From contig NZ_VOXE01000002.1 in the NCBI RefSeq assembly GCF_008014695.1, forward strand, positions 372,001 to 436,000: DNA of 64,000 nt, read 5' to 3'. Under the pieces are notes generated by a model, which was not told where the DNA came from, ran no database searches, and worked only from the letters and a program-made list of their open reading frames with translations. This document shows, piece after piece, positions 33,872 to 41,984 of the stretch. The translations under genes were made by a program, and so were the position numbers. The DNA is from Chryseobacterium sp. (GTDB lineage Bacteria; Bacteroidota; Bacteroidia; Flavobacteriales; Weeksellaceae). Each line of letters starts with the position of its first letter. Position 1 is the stretch's first letter.

Positions 33872-35211
33872 TTCTTTAATTTTTGGGTTTGAAAATTGAG
33901 GTCGGTGGGATCATATAATTTCGGCACCATCATGATCTGCCTTTTTAACAGGAAGAGGATAATGAGCGACAGCGACACGAATACCGCGGTGAAAAAATAG
34001 AACGAATACTGGATTCCCGGCATTGGAGTTACAGCATCTTTCGTCCGCATAATCCCGTAGATAATCCACGGCTGCCTTCCCACTTCGGTGACCGTCCACC
34101 CGGCTTCAAGGGCGATATACCCGAACGGAATCGCACACACAAACAGCTTGAGAAACCACTTTTTAGCCATCCAATCTTTCTTAAAAAACACGGAACCAAC
34201 ATACATAAGTCCAATCAGTACCATAATGACCCCAAAGAAGATCATGATCTGAAAAGCGTAATGCACGACTGCGACCGGCGGCCATTCATCCCTCGGAAAA
34301 TCATTCAGACCTTTAACTTCCGCGTTGAAATCATTGCTCACGAGAAAACTCAGCACCTTCGGGATCTTTAGCGCATATTTCAGTTCTCCTTTTTCCTCAT
34401 TCGGAATGCCGCCAATGACAAAAGGCGCGCCTTTCTCCGTTTCGAAATGGGCCTCCATGGCAGCCAGTTTGATGGGCTGTCTTTTGGCGACCGATTTCGC
34501 CGCAATATCTCCGCTCAGCGGCGCCCCGAAAGCACCCACAACGGCAAATACGGCCGCGATTCGGAACGCTTTCGTGTGAAATTCCACATTCTTCTTTTTC
34601 ATGATGAGGTAGGCATGCACGCCGGCCACGGCAAATCCGGTGGCACAGAACGCCGCAACGGTCATGTGGAAAGCCTGCGGGAACCAGGCCTCGTTAAACA
34701 TGGCTTTTACCGGATCGATGTTGAGGTACTGTCCGTTGATATAATCGAACCCGGTGGGAGAGTTCATCCAACCGTTCGCAGCAACCACGAGGATTCCTGA
34801 GGACAGTCCGCTGATGCCGACGAGCAGCCCGCAGAACCAGTGGAACCATCTGTTGAATTTTTCCCATCCGTAGAGGAAGAACCCAAGCGCAATGGCTTCA
34901 ACGAAAAAAGCGGTCCCTTCCAGGGAAAAGGGCATCCCGAAGATGGCGCCGGCGTGCTTCATGAATTCCGGCCACAGCAGGCCCAGTTCGAAGGAGAGCA
35001 TCGTTCCCGACACAGCACCCGTTGCAAAGAGGATGGCCACGCCTTTGCTCCAGGCTTTCGTCAGGCCCTTGTAGAGTTCGTTCCCGGTGCGCAGGTATTT
35101 CCAGTGGGCGAACGCCATAAGGAAAGGCATCACCATTCCGACGCACGCAAAGACAATATGGAAGGCCATCGAGAGGGCCATCTGCGAGCGTGCTGCAATA
35201 AAGTCATCCAT
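33868..35211 (-). CDS. cydA: Cytochrome bd-type quinol oxidase subunit I
   Basis: Catalytic subunit I of the bd-type oxidase (447 aa). The N-terminal helix SMAFHIVFACVG contains the haem ligand His at about 18, and AFHMTVAAFCATGFAVAG the second conserved His. FSLEGTAFFVEAIALG, VVAANGWMNSPTGFDY and VGRQPWIIYGIMRT are further hallmarks. The length indicates a short quinol loop, as in CIO-type and most Bacteroidetes enzymes, rather than the long loop of E. coli CydA. Transcription leaves leftwards from the 385-base gap shared with the type IX secreted gene. Confidence 0.94.
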   Translation of the reverse strand: MDDFIAARSQMALSMAFHIVFACVGMVMPFLMAFAHWKYLRTGNELYKGLTKAWSKGVAILFATGAVSGTMLSFELGLLWPEFMKHAGAIFGMPFSLEGTAFFVEAIALGFFLYGWEKFNRWFHWFCGLLVGISGLSSGILVVAANGWMNSPTGFDYINGQYLNIDPVKAMFNEAWFPQAFHMTVAAFCATGFAVAGVHAYLIMKKKNVEFHTKAFRIAAVFAVVGAFGAPLSGDIAAKSVAKRQPIKLAAMEAHFETEKGAPFVIGGIPNEEKGELKYALKIPKVLSFLVSNDFNAEVKGLNDFPRDEWPPVAVVHYAFQIMIFFGVIMVLIGLMYVGSVFFKKDWMAKKWFLKLFVCAIPFGYIALEAGWTVTEVGRQPWIIYGIMRTKDAVTPMPGIQYSFYFFTAVFVSLSLIILFLLKRQIMMVPKLYDPTDLNFQTQKLKK

Positions 35212-35336
35212 TTGATGCGGTTTTTATCGTATAAAATTACACATAATTCCTGCGCCATTATCCTTATTTTTAGATGACTTTCAGCAGTTTTTGATATCTG
35301 ATTTCACAGGTAACAACATTATTGTCTGTTTAAAAA

Positions 35337-35352
35337 CTACACTTAAGTGTAG
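35337..35352. promoter_or_regulatory. Perfect palindrome CTACACTTAAGTGTAG, candidate operator
   Basis: Sixteen bases of exact dyad symmetry, 125 bases upstream of the cydA start and 244 bases upstream of the T9SS gene. The size suits a homodimeric regulator. There is no poly-T after it, so it is not a terminator. Which protein, if any, binds is unknown. Confidence 0.45.
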
Positions 35353-35563
35353 CAGTTATGTACCTGATAAAAAGATATATTTTGTGGTATTAATGAATTA
35401 ATAAGCTTTAATGAAAAATAAGGCACCTCGCTCTCAACGAAAACTAATGTTGCTAAGAAAAGTCTAGGTCTTCCAATAGATGCTGAATAAGGCATAAAAC
35501 CAAACATTTTTAAACATTTAGAGAGGCCCGTTTAAGTGGACACAAACTTTAATTAAGAAAAAC

Positions 35564-35571
35564 TATTTTTG
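35564..35571 (+). promoter_or_regulatory. Putative -7 element TATTTTTG of the T9SS protein gene
   Basis: Matches TAnnTTTG and ends 25 bases before the ATG at 35597. No TTG stands at the expected -33 distance, so the call rests on the -7 element and position only. Confidence 0.45.
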
Positions 35572-35596
35572 TAACATAATAAATAACAGTCTGATT

Positions 35597-37126
35597 ATGA
35601 AAAAACTTCTATTCTTTTTCTTTTTAAGTTTTGTTTCTTTCCATGCTCAAGTGGTTGATACCAATTACGGAACAAATGGAAAGATATTTGTAAATATTCC
35701 GCCAATTGAAAACAGAGAATATAACAATAAAACCTTCTTTACTTCTGATCAAAAAACAGTAAACATTGGCTACTATGATACTGGCTCCTACACTACAAAA
35801 ACTTATTTTATTACAAAATACAATTCCAATGGTACACCGGACGGAAATTTTGGATCAAATGGACTTTTAGATATTCCAGGTTATCCAAACAATACCGGTG
35901 CAATTACTGTAAATGGATCAGTGATGTTGGCTGATAACGCGATCATCCTTTCCTGTTCTGCAAATATGAAGGCTTACCTTGTTAAGATTACAGCCAATGG
36001 AACCGTTGATACTTCATTTGGAGTGAATGGATTTAGGCTTGCAGATTTTCTTTTTACACCGAATACAGTTTCCTATGGAGATCTGATGAAGGATCAGAAC
36101 AATAACATTTTTCTGGTCTATAATTCAACAAGCTATGCAAGTACTCCGGCAAAAACGTACACAAACCTTTGTAAAATTTTTCCTGACGGTACCATTGATA
36201 CAGGTTTTGGAAATAATGGATTCAGTTCAATGTTGATAAACCGGGATTATAGGTTTCTGTCATTAAAGAAAACCAGAATTAAGAATGGTAAAATATACAA
36301 CTTCGGAACTTTGTTCTATTATGATAATAACAGTAACTACACCCAAACAGATGTCTGGACCTGTCATTTTTTAGATGGAACTCCCGATGCAGGTTTCGGA
36401 GACAATGGCTACTTCTATATACCAAAAGATATTACTATTTACGATTACAATATACAGGAAGACGGCAAAATTCTGATTGCAAAATACGTGGATATTAGTC
36501 CTGCATTTTGCTATGTAAGAGCTTCCAGATTCCTACGTTCAGGAGCAATAGATACGTCATTTGGAAATGGTGGGAACGTTGATTCTTCATTTGGGCAATG
36601 GACCATGCACGTTTCGCATAAAATAATGGAATTAGATCATAATATTTATGTTTTTTCCTCCTATTATAAAAGCAGTTTACCCTATGAATATGCTGCAAAT
36701 ATTCTGAAATATAACACAAATGGTACACCTGATCCCACGTTCGGAACGAATGGCTTATTTAAAATTCCTGGTGCTATCAGTTCTGTTACAGATGTAGCTG
36801 TAAATGGGGACGATGGTTTTATAATTTCTGCTCAGTACAATGCTTCTAGTCAACTCTATAATATAAAGGTGAACTACGAAATGAATTTTTTACATACTGC
36901 TTCTGCAATCTTGGCTCCTCAAATAAAAGTATATCCAAATCCTGTGGCTGATGTTCTTTATATTGTAGGTGTGAAAAATCAGAAGTTTTTTATGTATAAT
37001 GCGATTGGTCAAAAAATTAAAACGGGATTCTATAATGGAAAAGGCATCCAGGTTCAGGATATCAGTAATGGAAGCTATTGGCTGAAACTGGAAAACTCAA
37101 AAGCGGTACAGTTTATAAAAAAGTGA
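35597..37126 (+). CDS. Type IX secreted delta-60 repeat protein
   Basis: Secreted or surface protein (509 aa). A signal peptide (MKKLLFFFFLSFVSFHAQ) is followed by a body with delta-60 repeats of the form NGTxDxxFGxNG: VVDTNYGTNG at the start, then GTPDGNFGSNG, GTVDTSFGVNG, GTIDTGFGNNG, GTPDAGFGDNG, GAIDTSFGNGG and GTPDPTFGTNG, likely a beta-propeller-like fold. The last 65 residues are a type IX secretion sorting domain (IKVYPNPVADVLYI, GIQVQDISNGSYWLKLE, VQFIKK), so it crosses the outer membrane by the T9SS. Partner and function are unknown. Confidence 0.9.
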   Translation: MKKLLFFFFLSFVSFHAQVVDTNYGTNGKIFVNIPPIENREYNNKTFFTSDQKTVNIGYYDTGSYTTKTYFITKYNSNGTPDGNFGSNGLLDIPGYPNNTGAITVNGSVMLADNAIILSCSANMKAYLVKITANGTVDTSFGVNGFRLADFLFTPNTVSYGDLMKDQNNNIFLVYNSTSYASTPAKTYTNLCKIFPDGTIDTGFGNNGFSSMLINRDYRFLSLKKTRIKNGKIYNFGTLFYYDNNSNYTQTDVWTCHFLDGTPDAGFGDNGYFYIPKDITIYDYNIQEDGKILIAKYVDISPAFCYVRASRFLRSGAIDTSFGNGGNVDSSFGQWTMHVSHKIMELDHNIYVFSSYYKSSLPYEYAANILKYNTNGTPDPTFGTNGLFKIPGAISSVTDVAVNGDDGFIISAQYNASSQLYNIKVNYEMNFLHTASAILAPQIKVYPNPVADVLYIVGVKNQKFFMYNAIGQKIKTGFYNGKGIQVQDISNGSYWLKLENSKAVQFIKK

Positions 37127-37360
37127 GTAGCTGAGGTAGAGCAAAAAAGTTTTTTTAACCACCAGCGGCAATAATTTAATATTTGGTGCTGTATGAGGTT
37201 GCTCCTATACCATATTTTTTGCGAGCTTTTTAAAGGTAACCAGAGCGATGGTCTAACGAATAGGAAATTTTTTTCTTAGAGCCGAAAACCTCACCGTAGC
37301 ACTCAGTATCTGGTTAATAGTTGCTATTTCTTTGCAGATGGAATAGCGGAAACCGAAGCG

Positions 37361-37394
37361 GTCATTGCGAAGAGGCGGAACGCCGAAACAACCC
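37361..37394. repeat. Degenerate dispersed repeat (HCEE-type)
   Basis: GTCATTGCGAAGAGGCGGAA followed by CGCCGAAACAACC resembles the widespread intergenic element whose translation gives HCEERSDEAI. Only one copy is in the window, so repetition is inferred from recognition. Confidence 0.5.
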
Positions 37395-37571
37395 CATGAT
37401 CAAATCTGCGCTCTGCCTGCTCAGCGTAGGCAAGGGTAATTGCGGTCAGGGGGGAATGCCGTTGAAGCAGCCTCACGCCACTCCCCCTATTCATCAAACC
37501 GAAGTATACGCTCTATTTTTTGTTTCCGCACCCACATTCAATATTCACATCCCACATCATGCACCAGCCCG

Positions 37572-37593
37572 GTGGTTGAGAGAAGTCGAAGCG
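37572..37593. repeat. Degenerate dispersed repeat (GGTTGAGCGAAGTCGAAACC type)
   Basis: GTGGTTGAGAGAAGTCGAA matches the common intergenic word with one substitution. A single copy is present, close to the other relic at 37361. Confidence 0.5.
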
Positions 37594-37650
37594 TACATGT
37601 TAAAATTTACCATTTGTTAAAAAAAATACAAAAAAAACAGGGGATTTTCT

Positions 37651-37658
37651 TATTTTTG
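37651..37658 (+). promoter_or_regulatory. Putative -7 element TATTTTTG, possible locus B promoter
   Basis: Matches TAnnTTTG. It lies 313 bases upstream of the first locus B gene, so a transcript from here would have a long leader. No good TTG at -33 is seen. Confidence 0.35.
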
Positions 37659-37971
37659 TCAGATATTGGAATTGAAACATGCGACAGGTCCGGAAATAGC
37701 CTTTGGCACGGGCTTGGAAGCGTAGTTTGAATAAGGTGTTTGGTATGCATACCATACGAGTTTGCAATGCGATATCCACATTATTTTTTTAACTTTAAAA
37801 AAAATAGCGGTAACGATATGTAATACAGCAGGCTTTGCCGCCTGTTTTGATAGGAGAATAACACGTATTTCGAAGGTTCAACCCGATAGCAGATTAATCT
37901 CATCTTGGGTTTAGGCAGATCGAAAATGCAGATAGCCTGAAATAATTAAACAGGTATAAATATACAAGACA

Positions 37972-39111
37972 ATGAATTCTAAAATATGGCTCTCAACCCC
38001 GCATATGGGAGGGAACGAACTCAAGTATATCCATGAAGCTTTTGCAGAAAACTGGGTGGCCCCTTTAGGACCGAATGTGAACGCCTTTGAAGCGGATCTT
38101 GAAAGTTTCCTTGGGAATGACTGCCATGTTACAGCCCTGAGTTCGGGTACGGCAGCACTGCATCTTGCGCTTATTAGCCTCGGCGTCAAATCGGATGACG
38201 AAGTATTCTGCCAGAGCATGACTTTTTCGGCTTCCGCGAACCCCATTGCTTATGTCTGCGCCCGACCGGTTTTTATCGACAGTGAACCCGATACATGGAA
38301 TATGTGTCCGGAGGCGTTGCGCGAAGGCCTGGTTGCCAGTGCAGCAGCCGGAAAGCTGCCGAAAGCGGTGATTGTTGTGCATCTCTACGGCATGCCCGCC
38401 AAGATGGATGAGATCACCGCACTTTGTAATGAATTTGAGGTGCCACTTATTGAAGATGCGGCTGAGGCCCTCGGCAGTAACTACAAAGGCAGAGCGTGTG
38501 GAACCTTCGGCGAAATGTCTATCCTCAGTTTTAACGGCAATAAGATCATTACCACTTCAGGTGGAGGTGCCCTTGTCTCAAAAAATAAAAAATATAAAGA
38601 AAAAGCGCTCTTCCTTTCGACACAGGCGCGGGATGAAGCCCCTCATTACCAGCATTCTGAAATCGGATACAATTACCGCCTCAGTAATATATGTGCCGGC
38701 ATAGGCCGTGGCCAAATGGAAGTGTTGAAAGACCGCGTCGCGGCAAGAAGGAAGAACCATGATTTTTATGTGGATTTATTTAAAGACCTGGATGGGGTGG
38801 AAGTTTTTACTGAGCCCGACGGTAATTATTTCTCCAATCACTGGTTGTCAGCAATTATGGTTGATCCGGGAAAAGCTGGTTTTACACGGGAAGATCTGAG
38901 GATGAAACTGCTCGGAGATAATATTGAATCCAGACCTCTTTGGAAGCCAATGCACTTGCAGCCGGTATTTAAAGAAGCCGGATACATCGGCGGTTCGGTC
39001 TCGGAAAATCTCTTTGAAAACGGCCTTTGCCTTCCATCCGGATCGAACCTCGAACCGTTGCATTTTGACCGAATCGGCAGTGTCGTGAATCAGCTCATGA
39101 GCATAAGTTGA
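37972..39111 (+). CDS. PglE-like UDP-4-amino-sugar aminotransferase
   Basis: DegT/DnrJ/EryC1 aminotransferase (379 aa) resembling PglE/WeeJ/PerA, which aminate UDP-4-keto-6-deoxy-GlcNAc or the GDP equivalent. The start IWLSTPHMGGNELKYIHEAF is typical of this subgroup. Further: LSSGTAALHLALI, VVHLYGMPAKMDEI, IEDAAEALGSNYKG and the Schiff-base lysine in FNGNKIITTSGGGALV (about 184). It lies 88 bases before the PglF/WbpM-like dehydratase, which should make its substrate UDP-4-keto-6-deoxy-GlcNAc. The acetyltransferase (PglD) and PglC that usually complete the set are not next to it. Confidence 0.86.
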   Translation: MNSKIWLSTPHMGGNELKYIHEAFAENWVAPLGPNVNAFEADLESFLGNDCHVTALSSGTAALHLALISLGVKSDDEVFCQSMTFSASANPIAYVCARPVFIDSEPDTWNMCPEALREGLVASAAAGKLPKAVIVVHLYGMPAKMDEITALCNEFEVPLIEDAAEALGSNYKGRACGTFGEMSILSFNGNKIITTSGGGALVSKNKKYKEKALFLSTQARDEAPHYQHSEIGYNYRLSNICAGIGRGQMEVLKDRVAARRKNHDFYVDLFKDLDGVEVFTEPDGNYFSNHWLSAIMVDPGKAGFTREDLRMKLLGDNIESRPLWKPMHLQPVFKEAGYIGGSVSENLFENGLCLPSGSNLEPLHFDRIGSVVNQLMSIS

Positions 39112-39199
39112 AATGTCTGCTCTGAACTTTTTAAACGTTAAACCTTTTTGAGATACATGAACAACAGCTATATTGCCCTAACATCACCGATCAGAATCT

Positions 39200-41128
39200 A
39201 TGAATCTTAAAAGTCTACAGAACAGGATTTACGGAGGTGATAATATCGTGAATCTGTCGGATGTAAGATATCTCCCCCGGTGGATTATTTTACTCATTGA
39301 TATGCTGCTGCTGCTCGCTGCGGTACATCTCGCCTATATGATTCTGGCCAAACTGAATGTAAAACCATATAACATTCTTCCTCAGTCTCAGAAATATGCC
39401 ATTATTATTTCGGTGAACATGGTGTTTATGTTTCTGTTTAAGACCTATGCAGGAATTATCCGGCATTCTTCCTTCATTGATCTCGCCAAACTCCTGCTCG
39501 CAAGTTTCTGTACCCTGATTACATTGGGCGTTGTAAATATAACAGTCTCCAGCATCACGGGCTACAATGTTTTCCGCATTCCTATCCTGGTTATTTATTT
39601 CACGGTATCCTTCATGATACTTTTCCTGTTTAGGTTTTCAGTAAAGGAATTTTTTTATCTGCTGAGGGAATTCAGAAAAAGCGGCCTGAAGAAAAGGATT
39701 CTGGTTCTGGGAATTGATGAGCAGGCTATTGCGATCGCCCGGGCCATTCTGGACACGCCCAACCTGCCCTACCAAATTGTGGGCTTCCTCACCCAAAGAA
39801 ATGACTCACGAAGTGCCAAACTCCTCGGTAAACCTATTTTTTCCAAAGACAAGATCGAGCTTTCGAATAAAATAGATCTTGCGCTGGACGGCGTCCTCAT
39901 CATCAAGGAAATGATGACAAAGGAAGAGATGAATGCTTGGGTGAACCTCTTTCTTGAAAAAGATCTTCAGATATTTAAGGCCCCATCGGTACAGAAACTC
40001 CGTGACAGCGACCTCGGGTCAAGCATCCGCACGCTGCAGATTGAGGACCTGCTGAACCGGAAACCGATTAAAATTGAAAACGAGGAAGTGATTATCCGTC
40101 ATGCCGGCAAGAACATCCTGATCACCGGCGGGGCAGGTTCCATCGGTAGTGAGATTGTACGCCAGGTTGCTCTTTTTGAGCCTGAGCTTATCGTAATTCT
40201 GGACCAGGCTGAAACGCCGCTGCATGATATGGAATTGGAGATGCGCGAGAAATTTCCGCAGATCCATTTTAAATTCGTACTGGCCGATATATCAAACCGC
40301 CATCGTGTTGAGCCGCTTTTCGAACGTTACCGCTTTTCGTTTGTGTACCACGCCGCCGCTTACAAACATGTGCCGCTGATTGAGGCCAACCCACATGAGG
40401 CAATACTGGTGAATGTACTCGGTACGAAAATTGTGGCTTCCCTTTCGAGCAAATACGACGTGAACCGGTTTGTCATGGTATCAACGGATAAAGCGGTAAA
40501 GCCTACAAATGTAATGGGCGCATCGAAAAGAGCCGCCGAACTCTATGTTCAGGCCCTGCAGAATGTGGAAGGTAACCGGACGAAATTTATTACGACCCGT
40601 TTCGGCAATGTGCTCGGCTCAAACGGATCGGTGATTCCCCACTTCAAAAGACAGATTGAAAGCGGCGGTCCCCTGACCATTACGCATCCCGACATCGTAC
40701 GTTATTTCATGACGATCCCCGAAGCCTGTGAACTTGTACTGCAGGCCGGAACCATGGGGAAAGGGGGAGAGATCTTCGTGTTTGATATGGGAGAACCGGT
40801 GAAAATCCTGGATCTTGCCCGGCGCATGATTAAACTTTCGGGATTTGAACCCGATACTGATATCAAAATCATCTATACCGGACTTAGGCCAGGCGAAAAG
40901 CTCTATGAAGAACTCCTGAGCGACGACGCCACCACTATGCCCACCCATCACGAAAAAATTATGGTCTCGAAGGATACCAATATGGAATATCCCGATATTG
41001 AAAGGTACACGAGCCTGATTATTAAATGTGCCCTGAGAAGGGAGAAAGTGGAAGTGGTGCAGCTGCTTAAAAAAATTGTTCCCGAGTACAAAAGCAACAA
41101 TTCGATTTATGAAGTATTGGACAAGTAA
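39200..41128 (+). CDS. Membrane-bound UDP-GlcNAc 4,6-dehydratase (PglF/WbpM/FlaA1-like)
   Basis: Long FlaA1-type nucleotide-sugar dehydratase (642 aa). Four N-terminal membrane helices (about 30-50, 65-85, 95-120, 125-150) precede a CoA-binding-like Rossmann region (KRILVLGIDEQAIAIARAIL) and the catalytic SDR domain from about 305: ITGGAGSIGSEIVRQ, YHAAAYKHVPLIEANP, and VSTDKAVKPTNVMGASKRAA with the Asp-Lys-Met active site. RPGEKLYEELL is also typical. It makes UDP-4-keto-6-deoxy-GlcNAc with retention, which can feed the PglE-like aminotransferase upstream and the WbpV-like reductase at 54541. Confidence 0.93.
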   Translation: MNLKSLQNRIYGGDNIVNLSDVRYLPRWIILLIDMLLLLAAVHLAYMILAKLNVKPYNILPQSQKYAIIISVNMVFMFLFKTYAGIIRHSSFIDLAKLLLASFCTLITLGVVNITVSSITGYNVFRIPILVIYFTVSFMILFLFRFSVKEFFYLLREFRKSGLKKRILVLGIDEQAIAIARAILDTPNLPYQIVGFLTQRNDSRSAKLLGKPIFSKDKIELSNKIDLALDGVLIIKEMMTKEEMNAWVNLFLEKDLQIFKAPSVQKLRDSDLGSSIRTLQIEDLLNRKPIKIENEEVIIRHAGKNILITGGAGSIGSEIVRQVALFEPELIVILDQAETPLHDMELEMREKFPQIHFKFVLADISNRHRVEPLFERYRFSFVYHAAAYKHVPLIEANPHEAILVNVLGTKIVASLSSKYDVNRFVMVSTDKAVKPTNVMGASKRAAELYVQALQNVEGNRTKFITTRFGNVLGSNGSVIPHFKRQIESGGPLTITHPDIVRYFMTIPEACELVLQAGTMGKGGEIFVFDMGEPVKILDLARRMIKLSGFEPDTDIKIIYTGLRPGEKLYEELLSDDATTMPTHHEKIMVSKDTNMEYPDIERYTSLIIKCALRREKVEVVQLLKKIVPEYKSNNSIYEVLDK

Positions 41129-41146
41129 TTTAGAATTGTATATTTG
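41117..41146 (+). promoter_or_regulatory. Promoter TTG-N19-TATATTTG before the second export operon
   Basis: TTG at 41117-41119 and TATATTTG at 41139-41146 are 19 bases apart, the expected spacing for the main Bacteroidetes sigma factor. It overlaps the end of the dehydratase gene and ends 16 bases before the ATG at 41163. The best promoter match in the window. Confidence 0.7.
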
Positions 41147-41162
41147 TAAAAATTCTATTTTA

Positions 41163-41966
41163 ATGTCCCGAATGAACAGAACAATATTACTCTTTTCTGC
41201 CTTTTGCTTTCTATTGGTTACCTCGTGCAAAACCCGGCATAAAACCAGTGAAATCAACTACATGCAGAATGTGGAAGCACTGGCTGCCGAAGCCGCCATG
41301 AAGACTGCGGCCTCTACGATACAGAAAGGCGATATTCTGCAGGCCTTTGTTTCAGCCAAGGATATGGAGGTGGTACGCCCATTTAACCAAAGTTACTATT
41401 CGCAGTCTGCGGCAAGCCCCACAGGAAGTTCATCTGCAGCGGTTGAAAGACAGTATCTGGTGAGTTCAGAAGGCACCATCGACTTTCCTGTTTTGGGAGT
41501 TCTTCAAACGGAAGGAAAGACTGTAGAAGCCTTCAAGGCCGAACTTACCCAACGCATTTCCGCCTACGTGAAATCACCAAACGTTTCCCTCAAACTCGTT
41601 AATTTTAAAGTAACTGTCCTCGGAGAGGTCGCAAGACCAGGTCAGTACACGATTCCTGAGGGACAGTCTACTTTGCTGAACGCTATTGGTCTGGCCGGCG
41701 ACCTGACCATTTACGGTAAAAGAGATGACATTCTGATGGTAAGAAGCGAAAACGGAAGCATTACCAAAGAGCGGATCAATCTGATGGACGCCGATTTCAT
41801 CAATTCTCCCTTTTTTCAGCTGAAGCAGGGCGATGTGATTTATGTATCCGCCAACCAGACCAAGGATAAGGTATCGCGTCTGGATCCAAATACCGGAACC
41901 TATATTGCGATAGCCGGTACAGTCATTGGTTTGGCCGGTATTTTCATCACGATTTTCAAAAACTAA
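41163..41966 (+). CDS. Wza-like polysaccharide export lipoprotein, locus B
   Basis: Outer-membrane export lipoprotein (267 aa). ATG 41163 (MSRMNRTILLFSAFCF) gives a proper signal peptide with lipobox LVTSC and the lipidated Cys at about 20; a longer frame from 41076 would run through the upstream gene end and promoter. The Poly_export domain has QKGDILQAFVSAKDMEVVRP and IDFPVLGVLQTEGKT, and the SLBB segment VTVLGEVARPGQYTIPEG and NAIGLAGDLTIYG. A C-terminal hydrophobic helix (IAIAGTVIGLAGIFITIF) ends it. It is a clear paralog of the protein at window start and partners the kinase at 41985. Confidence 0.93.
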   Translation: MSRMNRTILLFSAFCFLLVTSCKTRHKTSEINYMQNVEALAAEAAMKTAASTIQKGDILQAFVSAKDMEVVRPFNQSYYSQSAASPTGSSSAAVERQYLVSSEGTIDFPVLGVLQTEGKTVEAFKAELTQRISAYVKSPNVSLKLVNFKVTVLGEVARPGQYTIPEGQSTLLNAIGLAGDLTIYGKRDDILMVRSENGSITKERINLMDADFINSPFFQLKQGDVIYVSANQTKDKVSRLDPNTGTYIAIAGTVIGLAGIFITIFKN

Positions 41967-41984
41967 CTTCCATACCCTATATCC

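Larger units (their letters stand above)
35212..35596. other. Divergent intergenic region between cydA and the T9SS gene
   Basis: No gene is visible in these 385 bases. The region must hold the promoter of cydA (- strand) and that of the secreted-protein gene (+ strand). It contains a perfect 16-base palindrome at 35337-35352 and a TAnnTTTG element at 35564-35571. I found no clear -7/-33 pair for cydA by eye. Confidence 0.7.
37127..37971. other. 845-base gene-free region with relics of dispersed repeats
   Basis: No real gene. Two open frames here (37321-37620, 37440-37730) translate to HCEEAERRNN- and VVERSRSV-like words, the known by-products of intergenic repeat families in Bacteroidetes and other phyla. 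Relics at 37361-37394 (GTCATTGCGAAGAGGCGGAA core) and 37572-37593 (GGTTGAGAGAAGTCGAA core) match those families. Further right are a TATTTTTG element (37651-37658) and a 14-base palindrome (37741-37754). It separates locus B from the secreted-protein gene and may carry a long 5' leader of locus B. Confidence 0.65.

Noticed and set aside
32783-33892. Long + strand open frame of 369 codons opposite cydB
   Set aside because: Its product is extremely polar and repetitive in His, Gln, Arg and Asp, with no family resemblance; it is the antisense shadow of the well-supported cydB gene.
37703-37717. TTGGCACGGGCTTGG as a sigma-54 promoter
   Set aside because: The -24 half is good, but the spacing to the -12 half is one base short and the half-site reads TTGG rather than TTGC.
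37321-37730. Two overlapping + strand open frames in the gene-free region
   Set aside because: Their translations contain the HCEE- and VVERSR-like words that come from dispersed intergenic repeats; no domain or signal peptide is present.
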